From: an uncultured Elusimicrobia bacterium
GTDB lineage: Bacteria; Elusimicrobiota; Elusimicrobia; UBA1565; UBA9628
Reading direction: 5' to 3'
Assembly: GCA_903830945.1 (NCBI GenBank)
Contig: CAIKVT010000036.1
Location: 174,346 to 238,345, forward strand
DNA: 64,000 bases
Shown: positions 17,470 to 25,552 of the stretch, piece after piece
Position numbering within the stretch: the stretch's first letter is position 1
Layout: the number at the start of each line of letters is the position of its first letter
Made by a program: the position numbers and the translations under genes
The notes under the pieces: generated by a model
Seen by the model: the letters and a program-made list of their open reading frames with translations, nothing else
Database searches by the model: none
Told to the model about the DNA's origin: nothing

Positions 17470-18872
17470 AGAGGATCGCGATCGTGGGCGGTGGGATATC
17501 GGGCCTGGCTACGGCCCATTATTTGCGCCAAGGGCTGCAAGCCGCGAGCCGATCCGCGGAACTCGTGCTCTTCGAGGCGCGCGGCTCGCCCGGCGGCACC
17601 ATGCGCACCTCCCGGGAGCAGGGCTTTACCATGGAATGGGGGCCTAACGGATTTTTGACAAACAAGCCTCACTCCTTGGAACTGGCGCGCCAACTCGGCC
17701 TTTCTGACCGGTTGCTGCGCTCCGCAGACCTAGCCCGCAAGCGCTTCGTCTTCTCCCAAGGCCGGATGCACCGGCTGGCGGAGACGCCCGGGGCTTTTCT
17801 GCAATCGAGCCTGCTCTCCGTGATGGGCCGTCTGCGGGTCCTGGCGGAGCCTTTCATCGCACCGCCTCTGTCGGGCGAGGATGAGTCCGTGGCCGATTTT
17901 GCGCGCCGGCGCCTGGGCAGCCAGGCGATGGAGAAGCTCATCGAGCCTATGACCGCGGGTGTGTTCGCGGGCAACCCCGACGAGCTTTCGCTGGCGTCTT
18001 GTTTTCCGCGCATCCATGAGCTGGAGACCCGCTACGGGGGGTTGATCAAAGCCATGCTGCGCCTGCGCTGGGAGAGGCGCCGCGATAGGGATCAGGCTGG
18101 GATGTCGGCCGGGCCGGGCGGCGTCATGACCTCTTTCGACACCGGCGTGCAGGCTTTAGTGGAGGTCCTAGCCGGGAAATTCTCCAAGGAATTGCAGCTG
18201 GCCTCCGAGGTCGAGACCGTGGGATACCGGGGGGGAAAGTTTCAGCTGGCGGTCAAGACCGGAGGGGCGCGTTCTGAGTGCGAGGCTGATGCTGTAGTGG
18301 TGGCGGCACCCGCCTATGCTGCCGGCGCTTTGCTGTGCGGCTTGGATGGGGCTCTCTCTGCCGATCTGGAAAGAATCCCTTACGCGCCCGTGGCGGTGGC
18401 GGCGCTGGGCTATGAGGCCGGGGCCTTGGCCTGGCCGCTGGATGGGTTCGGCTTTTTGGTTCCGAGGCTGGAAGGGCGGCGGATCCTGGGGGCTTTGTGG
18501 GATTCGAGCGTGTTCCCGGCCCGGGCCCCGCAAGGCCAGGCTTTGATCCGCGTGATGGTTGGAGGGGCGCGCCAACCGGAGCTGGCGCGTCTGCCGGAGG
18601 ATGAGTTGCTGGCCTTGGTGCGAGGGGAGATCTTGGGACTCATGGGCGTGTCGGCCCAGCCGGTCCTGGCGAAGGTCTTCTATCACAAGAGAGGCATACC
18701 ACAGTACTTGAAGGGACACGGCCGGCTCCTGGAGCGCGTTTCAACATGTCTGGCGTCTTGGCCAAGGCTGCATCTTAACAGCAACGCCTACCGGGGCGTG
18801 TCGCTCAACGACTGCGTCCTGCAGTCCAGACTGTGCGCGGAGCGCGTTTTGCGCGACCTGGAGATCCAATGA
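17466..18872 (+). CDS. hemG: FAD-dependent protoporphyrinogen/coproporphyrinogen oxidase (HemY/CgoX type)
   Basis: Removes six electrons from a porphyrinogen ring. 468 residues. The dinucleotide-binding KRIAIVGGGISGLATAHYL opens the protein, followed by LFEARGSPGGTMRTSREQGFTMEWGPNGFL, the oxidase signature. RRRLGSQAMEKLIEPMTAGVFAGNPDELSL is the typical middle block, and the C-terminal NAYRGVSLNDCVLQSRLCAERVL completes the FAD site. This is the flavoprotein type (often named HemY, HemG or CgoX), not flavodoxin-like HemG of E. coli. Sequence alone does not say whether protoporphyrinogen or coproporphyrinogen is oxidised. It overlaps hemH and hemC by four bases each. Confidence 0.92.
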   Translation: MKRIAIVGGGISGLATAHYLRQGLQAASRSAELVLFEARGSPGGTMRTSREQGFTMEWGPNGFLTNKPHSLELARQLGLSDRLLRSADLARKRFVFSQGRMHRLAETPGAFLQSSLLSVMGRLRVLAEPFIAPPLSGEDESVADFARRRLGSQAMEKLIEPMTAGVFAGNPDELSLASCFPRIHELETRYGGLIKAMLRLRWERRRDRDQAGMSAGPGGVMTSFDTGVQALVEVLAGKFSKELQLASEVETVGYRGGKFQLAVKTGGARSECEADAVVVAAPAYAAGALLCGLDGALSADLERIPYAPVAVAALGYEAGALAWPLDGFGFLVPRLEGRRILGALWDSSVFPARAPQGQALIRVMVGGARQPELARLPEDELLALVRGEILGLMGVSAQPVLAKVFYHKRGIPQYLKGHGRLLERVSTCLASWPRLHLNSNAYRGVSLNDCVLQSRLCAERVLRDLEIQ

Positions 18873-19774
18873 AACTACGAATGGGAACCCGCGGCTCGGT
18901 CCTGGCCCTGGCCCAATCCGGGCAGACGGTGGCGGCCCTTGCTTGTCTGCACCCAGGCCTGGAAGTGGAGACCATCCGCATCCAGACCAGCGGGGACCGC
19001 TTCCCCATCCAGAGCCCGGCCGAAGTCAGCGCTTTGGTTTCTGGGATCAAGGGTCTTTTCGTCAAAGAGATAGAAGAAGCCCTGGCCGATGGCCGCATCG
19101 ATTTCGCCGTGCACAGCGCCAAGGACCTACCTGCGCAACTTTTGTCCGGTTTGGCCATCGCCGCTTATCTCGAGCGCGAGGACCCGCGAGACGTGTTCAT
19201 TGGCCGGGGCGGGTTGCGTTGGGAGACTGCCGGGTCCGGGACTCGGATCGGGACATCCTCTCTGCGGCGGCGGGTTCAGCTTCTGGCGGCTAAGCCAGGA
19301 TTAGTCATGCTGCCCATGCGCGGCAACGTGGACACCCGCTTGCGTAAGCTCCAGGAAGGGTTTTGCGACGGCCTGGTTCTGGCCGGCGCCGGGCTGCGGC
19401 GTCTGGGCCTGGGCGGTATGCCGCACCAGCCGCTCTCCGAGGACCTTCTACTCCCCGCTCCGGGGCAGGGCGCTTTGGCCGTGGAGGTCCGGCAGGACCG
19501 GCGCGATGTGGTGGAACTCTTGGCCAAGCTCGATCACCGACAGACCCGTCTTGAGGTGGAGCTCGAGCGCGCCTTTCTAAAAGAGATGGGAGGCGGCTGC
19601 TCGGTCCCTCTGGCGGCCCGGGCCAGGCTGCGCGGGGCGGAAGCCGATTTCAGCGTCTTCTACTCGGAGCCCGATGGCTCGCGGTCCGTGCGTCTCGACG
19701 AGGTGTGCCGGGACCTGGCCAACAGTGAGAGCTTCGCGCGGAGCTTGGCTGACGATCTCCGCTCCCGGCGCTGA
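18869..19774 (+). CDS. hemC: Hydroxymethylbilane synthase (porphobilinogen deaminase)
   Basis: Joins four porphobilinogens into hydroxymethylbilane. 301 residues from the ATG at 18869, which overlaps the hemG stop; the tracked start at 18833 is inside hemG. KLRMGTRGSVLALAQSGQTV is the N-terminal signature. VHSAKDLPAQ, GTSSLRRRVQLL, and MGGGCSVPLAARARL with Cys244, which carries the dipyrromethane cofactor, are all present. It is the last gene of the plus-strand haem operon. It faces a minus-strand gene only 12 bases away and no terminator hairpin is evident between them. Confidence 0.97.
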   Translation: MKLRMGTRGSVLALAQSGQTVAALACLHPGLEVETIRIQTSGDRFPIQSPAEVSALVSGIKGLFVKEIEEALADGRIDFAVHSAKDLPAQLLSGLAIAAYLEREDPRDVFIGRGGLRWETAGSGTRIGTSSLRRRVQLLAAKPGLVMLPMRGNVDTRLRKLQEGFCDGLVLAGAGLRRLGLGGMPHQPLSEDLLLPAPGQGALAVEVRQDRRDVVELLAKLDHRQTRLEVELERAFLKEMGGGCSVPLAARARLRGAEADFSVFYSEPDGSRSVRLDEVCRDLANSESFARSLADDLRSRR

Positions 19775-19786
19775 ACGACGGGGTCC

Positions 19787-20245
19787 TCAGCCGCAGATGC
19801 CGAGCATCTGCAGGAAGGTCTCCTCCAGGCGTTGGGCCATGATGAGAGAGAACCTCCGGTAGAACTCGTAGCCCAGCTTCTGGTCTTTGTCGAACTTGCC
19901 CCGGATGCACTTGCCGTCGAAGGCCAGGGCCACCACCGGCTCCACGGCCCGGGCGGCCAGATGCCAGCGATAGGGCGGGATGAGCCAGGACCAGCCCAGC
20001 AGCTCGTCGGGGCCCAGGGTCTGGATGGTGAGGGGCCGGTGCGGCTTGGCGGGCAATTCGACCGCCACCTTGCCCTGGCGTATGAGGTAGAAGCGGTCCG
20101 CGTTCTCACCGGCCTGGAAGAGGAACTTGCCCGCTTCGGTCCGGGTGTTCTTGGCGCATCCGGTCAGAAGCTCCAGATACGGCTTCGGCAAGTCTTTGAG
20201 GAACTCATGCCTTGCCAAAATTGATTGCAGGCTTTTTTTCTCCAT
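19787..20245 (-). CDS. Stand-alone cyclic-nucleotide-binding (Crp N-terminal-like) domain
   Basis: 152 residues made only of the cNMP-binding beta-roll (about 10-125) plus a C-terminal helix. ILARHEFLKDLPKPYLELLTGCAKNTRTEAG, GKFLFQAGENADRFYLIRQGKVAVEL and the LGPDELLGWSWLIPPYRW loop match the CAP_ED domain. No helix-turn-helix follows, so it is not a complete Crp/Fnr regulator. It may bind a nucleotide or act as a partner protein. It is the last gene of the minus-strand cytochrome run, 31 bases after the trihaem cytochrome. Confidence 0.8.
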   Translation of the reverse strand: MEKKSLQSILARHEFLKDLPKPYLELLTGCAKNTRTEAGKFLFQAGENADRFYLIRQGKVAVELPAKPHRPLTIQTLGPDELLGWSWLIPPYRWHLAARAVEPVVALAFDGKCIRGKFDKDQKLGYEFYRRFSLIMAQRLEETFLQMLGICG

Positions 20246-20276
20246 GGCGCGCCTCCTGGGGCGGTCCGCGGCGGAC

Positions 20277-20705
20277 CTATTTCCCTGAATCCGGCTTGGG
20301 TGCGGCTTTGTGGCACTTCATGCAGTTCATCGTCGAGAAGATCTTCTTGTCCTTGTCGAAGACCTTCTTGCCGTCGTGGCAGGAGCCGCAGGCCTTGCCG
20401 GCCCTCATGTCCGCCATCTTCATGCCGGTTTCGCTGTGCTTCTGCGCGAAGAGCGGCGGTCGGCCCTCGTGGCAGTCCTTGCAGGGGAACATCTTGCCGT
20501 GCTTGGCGTGGGGGAAGTTGACCAGCGGCATCTTGGCGACCTTGTCGAGCTTGATGAATTCCGGCGCTTTGGGAGTAGCCGGCGTCTTGGGAGCCGCTTC
20601 CGGGGCGGCTGAGGCCGGGGATTCAGCGGCCAAGGCCAGTTTCCCGACGAGGCAGCCCGCGGCCAACACCGCGCACAGCGTTAGATACGCAGACGTTCTT
20701 CGCAT
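20277..20705 (-). CDS. Trihaem c7-type cytochrome, periplasmic
   Basis: 142 residues from the ATG at 20705, which has TAGGAGA upstream; the tracked GTG at 20723 is less likely. A signal peptide (RRTSAYLTLCAVLAAGCLVGKLALA) is followed by an Ala/Pro linker and three haem-c motifs: CKDCH, CGSCH, CMKCH. FPHAKHGKMFPCKDCH and RAGKACGSCHDGKKVF match the c7-type trihaem domain described from metal-reducing bacteria. It could carry electrons across the periplasm between the inner-membrane NapC-like cytochrome and the outer-membrane conduit. The start overlaps hemA by 25 bases, so the two are likely coupled. Confidence 0.87.
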   Translation of the reverse strand: MRRTSAYLTLCAVLAAGCLVGKLALAAESPASAAPEAAPKTPATPKAPEFIKLDKVAKMPLVNFPHAKHGKMFPCKDCHEGRPPLFAQKHSETGMKMADMRAGKACGSCHDGKKVFDKDKKIFSTMNCMKCHKAAPKPDSGK

Positions 20706-21802
20706 ACTGGATCTCCTAGGCACGGCGTCAGCAGTCGGGGCGCCGGCTCTTGGGCGAGCGCTTCGCAGAAATCCTCGGTCAGCTCAACGACGATGTCTTC
20801 CGCGGCCTGGAGCTCGCCGCGGCGGCGGGACAAGGTCTTGGAGATGACGGCCTCGAGGTGGTCGACATTGTAGAGGTGCACGCCCGGGAGGTCCGCCGCG
20901 GCGGGGTCCACGTTGCGCGGGACGCCCAGGTCGATGACGACGATGGGCCGGCCTTTGCGGGTCTCGGCCAGGGCGGCGAGCCGCTCTTTGGTGACGATAT
21001 AGTGGGGGCAGGCGGTGGAGGCGATGATGACGTCCATTTCGGCGATGGCGGCCATGCCTTCTTCTAAGCCCATGGCACGCGCTCTGTACTGGGAGGCCAG
21101 AGCCTGAGCCCGGGGCAGATCGCGGTTGGCTATGGTGAGCTTGGCGCCCGGTCGTTCCAGCATGTGCTGGGCCGCGGTCTCCGCCATCTTTCCCGCTCCT
21201 ACCAGGAGGATGCGCAGTGAGGCGCTGCCGGGCAGGACCTTCTCGGCCATGGCCACGGCCGCGCCGCCGCAGCTGCATATGCCCTGCGCGATGCCGGTGC
21301 GCGAGCGGACCTGCTTGCCCGCGCTGATGGAGGCCTGGAAGAGCTTATTGAGGAGCTTGTCCGTGGCGCCGGCCTGCTGGGCCAGTTGGTAGAATGTCTT
21401 GACCTGGCCCAAGATCTGGTGCTCGCCCACCACGATGGAATCGAGGCCCGCGGCCACGCGGAAAAGATGTTGGACCGCGTCCGCGCCGCGCCGGGAGAAG
21501 ATGTGGTCGGAGCACTCGGGACAGCGCCGGGTGAAGAAGGAGCGCAGGAGGTCCTCCGCGGCTTGGGCGTCGGCGGCGCTGGCATAGATTTCCAGGCGGT
21601 TGCAGGTGGAGAGAGCGGTCACGCCTCTGAGGTCTTGGCCGCGGAGCTCGGCCAGGAGCTGCGGCAAGGACTCGGCGGGGATGGCGAGGCGCTCCCGGAT
21701 TTCGATCTTGGCTTCTCGATGGCTCAGGCCGACCAGGACGAGGTCGGCCCAGGTGGTCAGCGGGCGGCTGGCTTGGACGTCTTCGAAAGTCTCGCCGAAC
21801 AT
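20681..21802 (-). CDS. hemA: Glutamyl-tRNA reductase
   Basis: First committed step of C5 tetrapyrrole synthesis: Glu-tRNA to glutamate-1-semialdehyde with NADPH. 373 residues, short for the family (about 410-450) because the C-terminal dimerisation domain is reduced. LVLVGLSHREAKIEIRERLA, TALSTCNRLEIYAS with the catalytic Cys, and AAGLDSIVVGEHQILGQVK are all hallmarks. ILLVGAGKMAE begins the NADPH-binding domain. A TAGACT string six bases before the ATG could be an internal promoter. Placing hemA among cytochrome genes links haem supply to cytochrome demand. Confidence 0.95.
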   Translation of the reverse strand: MFGETFEDVQASRPLTTWADLVLVGLSHREAKIEIRERLAIPAESLPQLLAELRGQDLRGVTALSTCNRLEIYASAADAQAAEDLLRSFFTRRCPECSDHIFSRRGADAVQHLFRVAAGLDSIVVGEHQILGQVKTFYQLAQQAGATDKLLNKLFQASISAGKQVRSRTGIAQGICSCGGAAVAMAEKVLPGSASLRILLVGAGKMAETAAQHMLERPGAKLTIANRDLPRAQALASQYRARAMGLEEGMAAIAEMDVIIASTACPHYIVTKERLAALAETRKGRPIVVIDLGVPRNVDPAAADLPGVHLYNVDHLEAVISKTLSRRRGELQAAEDIVVELTEDFCEALAQEPAPRLLTPCLGDPVCEERLRI

Positions 21803-21828
21803 GGGGTCAGTCTAGCAATTTTCGGGGG

Positions 21829-23802
21829 TTAGAATTTCGCGCTTACGCCCAGGTCATAGACGCTGTCGCGGCCGTCATTGCTGCTGTTGATCCGATCGAT
21901 CCATGAACTCTGGCGGAAGCCGATTTTTGCCGTGACATGCTTGGCCAGTTCGTAGTTCGCATGGGCGCTGTAGCGCAGGATGCGCAGGTCCGTGGGGTTG
22001 AAGGACTGAACAGTGCTGCCGGCACCCGTCCCCGTGAAGTAAGGGTCGAACACTTGACTGGCGAGGAATGCCCCCTGGGAGTCTGTGTAAGAGGCATCCC
22101 CAGTCACTCGGACCTTCTGGTATGGCTTGGCCATGACACTGACGCTCATCACATGGTTTTTGTATTCATAAGGAGCTGAGGGATCATGGATGAGGGGCGA
22201 GACGTTATAGGGCGAGCCGCTATTGGGGGCGCTGTGGTATGCGGCGGTATTGCTGAGCCCGAACCAGGATTCGATTGTATCCGTGCCTTCTTCGAAAGTG
22301 TAGAAGAAACCGACAGATCCGCGGCCTTTGGCGTCGCTCCAGTTCAGGCCGGTCATGAAGGTGTCTTTCGTGCTCTTGAAGTTCGTCATGGTGGAGCGTT
22401 GATTCTTGCTGCGGGAATCCGTGAAGTTCCCCAGCCAGATCAGATTTTGGGGCAGCGGCACGGTGATGTCCACGCTGGGCTCATTGCTCAGGGTCGGGGC
22501 GTTTTCGTAAGCCGCGCGGTTGGCCATGAGGTATTTTTCGCCGAACTCGAGTTCGACGTCCTTTGGTAACTGCAGGGTTATCCTGCCCTGGAGATTGTGG
22601 CGGGTATCCTGGGACGCGGCCGCGTTGGCCTGACTGTTGCTGGCCGCGATGGTCACGTTTTGGTAGATGATATTGCTGGCGTCCATGAACAGTTCCGCCC
22701 ATTGGTTCGCGTTTCTGCGCTGCGTCAATTCGGGCTTGTAGCTCGCGTGCAGGGTCGTGTGGTAGATGCCGGTGTAGCGCGCATCGAAGTCCCCTTTCAA
22801 GAAAAGGAAATCGATTGCCGTGCCAGGGGATATTCCGAGAAATCCCGCATTTTGATTATTCTGAACCGACCGGTCGTAGAGTCGGGCCGATAACGAGATA
22901 TCCTTGGTCGGCCGATACGTGGCGGAGAGATTCCCGGCGTAGGTGTACTGGGTCAGGCCATTGTACTGGCTGTAGCGCTGCCGTTCCAAGGCCCCGCCGG
23001 CGAGGGATAGCGAACTGCTGGGATTGTATCGAAAAGCGATCTTGTTGGCGGTCATGTCGTTGGCCGGCCAGAACCCATTTTTCCCGGCGACAGTGGGAGC
23101 ATTGTTCTCGAATTTTTGGAACACATACTGATAATAGAGCTGGCCCTTGTCTGTGATGTCCGCATCAATCCCGGCGCTGACCTCCCGGGTATAGTTGTTG
23201 ACGCCCTGGCTGTACACCGCATTGTTGATCGTTAGAGCTCGGGCGCCATATTGCTGCTGCATCCATTGGTCCACGAATAGCCTGTATTCGGGGTGGCTGG
23301 GCAGGGAGAGGTCCAAGGACTCTTCTTGGAAGTCGCGTTTGACGATATTCTCGGCGTTGGGGTTCTTGAACGTGGTGGCGGAGGTGGCCTGTGTGCTGGG
23401 CGTCCATGCGTTGTTTATGACCATGCCGTTTTGTAGGAAATCCTCGCGGTGTGCGAGCCGGTTGAAGTCGCCCTTGAGGATTGCGGACGAGCCCCAGGAA
23501 AAGTCGAGAGCGCCCTGCTCGGTGGTGCTACGCAAATCGTCCAGGTTGAGGTCGAGGAGGGCTTTTCGCAGGCCCGTGTGTAGGCCTAAGTCGAATTCCC
23601 CGATATCGTAGCGCTTGCCGTCCCATCGGCGGTTGAAGGCTTGGCTGGGCCCCTGCTCCGTGCTGTGTACGAACCGGGCTTCGCCGCTGGCCGAGGTCGC
23701 GGCCGGCTCTTCCTGGGCCTGTACGCGGCTGGAGCTGGACAGGATGATTCCGGCACAAAACAGTCCTAAGGTCGTCATGATCGCGCGCTTCATCCTCATC
23801 AT
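21829..23802 (-). CDS. MtrB/PioB-type outer-membrane beta-barrel porin
   Basis: About 657 residues. A signal peptide (MKRAIMTTLGLFCAGIILSSSSRVQAQ) is followed by many alternating amphipathic strands rich in Tyr, Asn and Ser, such as LSATYRPTKDISLSARLYDRS, and a C-terminal YDLGVSAKF ending in Phe, the usual outer-membrane insertion signal. Length and layout fit the MtrB/PioB porin that sheathes a decahaem cytochrome. The gene follows the decahaem cytochrome immediately. There is no N-terminal CXXC as found in Shewanella MtrB. The start is one of three closely spaced ATGs (23802, 23799, 23793) after GGAGGG. Confidence 0.85.
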   Translation of the reverse strand: MMRMKRAIMTTLGLFCAGIILSSSSRVQAQEEPAATSASGEARFVHSTEQGPSQAFNRRWDGKRYDIGEFDLGLHTGLRKALLDLNLDDLRSTTEQGALDFSWGSSAILKGDFNRLAHREDFLQNGMVINNAWTPSTQATSATTFKNPNAENIVKRDFQEESLDLSLPSHPEYRLFVDQWMQQQYGARALTINNAVYSQGVNNYTREVSAGIDADITDKGQLYYQYVFQKFENNAPTVAGKNGFWPANDMTANKIAFRYNPSSSLSLAGGALERQRYSQYNGLTQYTYAGNLSATYRPTKDISLSARLYDRSVQNNQNAGFLGISPGTAIDFLFLKGDFDARYTGIYHTTLHASYKPELTQRRNANQWAELFMDASNIIYQNVTIAASNSQANAAASQDTRHNLQGRITLQLPKDVELEFGEKYLMANRAAYENAPTLSNEPSVDITVPLPQNLIWLGNFTDSRSKNQRSTMTNFKSTKDTFMTGLNWSDAKGRGSVGFFYTFEEGTDTIESWFGLSNTAAYHSAPNSGSPYNVSPLIHDPSAPYEYKNHVMSVSVMAKPYQKVRVTGDASYTDSQGAFLASQVFDPYFTGTGAGSTVQSFNPTDLRILRYSAHANYELAKHVTAKIGFRQSSWIDRINSSNDGRDSVYDLGVSAKF

Positions 23803-23813
23803 CCCTCCGGAGT

Positions 23814-24713
23814 TCACTGCGTAAACCAGCTGCCGTTATCGTTGCCGTGGATATTCCAGTGGCAGTTCGTGCAGCGGGAATGCTGCAAGAGGGAGCCTTT
23901 CGGCGCTGAAAGCATGGAGTAAGAGGGCGGGGATAGCGGGTGGCCCGTAGGCGTGTCAGCGTGCGGCATCTTGTGACAGCTCAGGCAGAGGTAGGGCTCG
24001 CTTTGCTTGAGCAGCTTATCGTTGATCGAGCCATGCGGGGTATGGCAGATGGTGCAATCCTCGGCAACGGGAGGATGTTCCTGCCTGAAGGGTCCGGCTT
24101 TCTCTGAATGGCATTGGAAGCAGGTTTCGGCGACAGACTCTGCCTTCAGGTTGCGGAAATCGCCGCCGTGCGGGTTGTGGCAGTCGGCGCATTCCATCTT
24201 CCCTTCGCCGACGGGATGGTGGAAGGGGAGGTTGATCTGCTGGCGCTGTTTTTTGTGGCAATTCAGACAGACATCGCTCTTGGGTTTCGGCGCATTTTCT
24301 CCTGCCTCGTGGACCTTGTGGCAGGAGGCGCAGGCCAGGCCTTGCTGGTTGTGCGTGCTCACCTTCCAGTTGATGATGGCGCGCTGTTTGTGGCAGGAGA
24401 GACAGCGCTCGTTATTCGCGGCCGACATCTTGGTGGTCTCGAAGCCGGGGTTGGTCTTATCTCCGGCCGCTGCCGCGTGCAAGGAGCCTGGGCCGTGGCA
24501 GGACTCACAGGATTTTTCGAAGGGGACGTTCTTCATCGCGGGCATCTTGCGGCCGTGCCAGGACTTCTTGAAGGCTTCGGCGCGCTCGGCGTGGCAGCCC
24601 GTGCAGACCGCGGCGCCCACTTCCGTGGCCGTCTCCGCGGCGCGCGCGATGCCTACCGTCGAAAAAAGGCATGCCGCGACCAAGATCAGAAATCGTCTTC
24701 CAGGATTATGCAT
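23814..24713 (-). CDS. Decahaem c-type cytochrome (MtrA/PioA/DmsE family)
   Basis: 299 residues with a signal peptide (LILVAACLFSTVGIARA) and exactly ten CXXCH motifs: CTGCH, CESCH, CLSCH, CASCH, CLNCH, CADCH, CFQCH, CTICH, CLSCH, CTNCH. The spacing, and blocks such as CADCHNPHGG and CTICHTPHGS, are those of the MtrA/DmsE decahaem family. Together with the porin gene just downstream it would form an MtrAB-like conduit passing electrons through the outer membrane. No MtrC/OmcA-like surface cytochrome lies nearby. GGAGG eight bases before the ATG supports the start. Confidence 0.92.
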   Translation of the reverse strand: MHNPGRRFLILVAACLFSTVGIARAAETATEVGAAVCTGCHAERAEAFKKSWHGRKMPAMKNVPFEKSCESCHGPGSLHAAAAGDKTNPGFETTKMSAANNERCLSCHKQRAIINWKVSTHNQQGLACASCHKVHEAGENAPKPKSDVCLNCHKKQRQQINLPFHHPVGEGKMECADCHNPHGGDFRNLKAESVAETCFQCHSEKAGPFRQEHPPVAEDCTICHTPHGSINDKLLKQSEPYLCLSCHKMPHADTPTGHPLSPPSYSMLSAPKGSLLQHSRCTNCHWNIHGNDNGSWFTQ

Positions 24714-24753
24714 CGATCAATCCTCCATATAGTATCGCATGCCGGGATATCCG

Positions 24754-25551
24754 CTACTTCGAGCCCGCATAGGAATGCATGCTGCTCATGAGATAGTTCA
24801 CTCCGAAGTAGGTGAAGAGCACCACGGCGAATCCCGCCACGGAGAACCACGCCATGCGGCGGCCCTGCCAGCGATGCGTTCGGCGCAGGTGGATGGCGGC
24901 GGTGTAGACCATCCAGGTGATCAGCGACCAAGTCTCTTTCGGGTCCCAGGACCAGTAGGAGCCCCAGGCCTCGTTGGCCCAGACCGCGCCCAGCACGATG
25001 CCCGCGGTCAGCAGGACGTAGCCCAGCCCCATGGCGCGTTCATTGAAGCGGTCCAAGCTTACGGCCGCCTGGTAGCTGGTGCGGCCGCCGTAGGCCGCTA
25101 GATAGACTGCGGAAGCCAGGAGGGACAGGGCCAAAGCCGCGTAGGCCAGCATGATGACGCTGACGTGCAGGAGCAGCCAGTTGGACTGCAGGGCCGGCAC
25201 CAGAGGGGCGATCGAGGAGTCGAGTAAGGAGCAGACCGCCAGGATGGCCAGACTTAGGCCGGAGATCGCGGGACCCAGCCACTTCCCGGCAGCGAGGCGC
25301 CAGAAAGCCGCGCAGAGCCCGGTGATGCCCCAGGACATGCAGACCAAGGACTCGAACTGGTTGGCCAGAGGGGCGTGCCCCGAGGCGTGCCAGCGCTGCG
25401 CCAAGAACGTCGTTTGCAGCAGCCAAGCCGCGGCCAGGGCGGCGTGGCCGACCTGGCGCAACCGCGGCCGCGCGAACAGAAAGGCCGCCGCGTAGGAGAT
25501 GAGGGAGGCTAGATAGCAGACGAAGGCGAGGTTGAGGCTCGTCGTGTTCAT
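24754..25551 (-). CDS. ccsA: Cytochrome c biogenesis protein CcsA/ResC type
   Basis: Delivers haem and helps attach it to apocytochromes c (system II). 265 residues with about eight membrane segments. The WWD haem-handling signature reads WGSYWSWDPKETWSLITW, followed by a conserved RRTHRWQGRRMAW loop. A His in LLHVSVIMLAYA is a probable haem ligand. The gene starts one base after the resB stop, so the two form the usual ResB-ResC/Ccs1-CcsA pair. Some databases call this subunit CcsB. It directly precedes the multihaem cytochrome genes it would serve. Confidence 0.93.
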   Translation of the reverse strand: MNTTSLNLAFVCYLASLISYAAAFLFARPRLRQVGHAALAAAWLLQTTFLAQRWHASGHAPLANQFESLVCMSWGITGLCAAFWRLAAGKWLGPAISGLSLAILAVCSLLDSSIAPLVPALQSNWLLLHVSVIMLAYAALALSLLASAVYLAAYGGRTSYQAAVSLDRFNERAMGLGYVLLTAGIVLGAVWANEAWGSYWSWDPKETWSLITWMVYTAAIHLRRTHRWQGRRMAWFSVAGFAVVLFTYFGVNYLMSSMHSYAGSK

Positions 25552-25552
25552 G

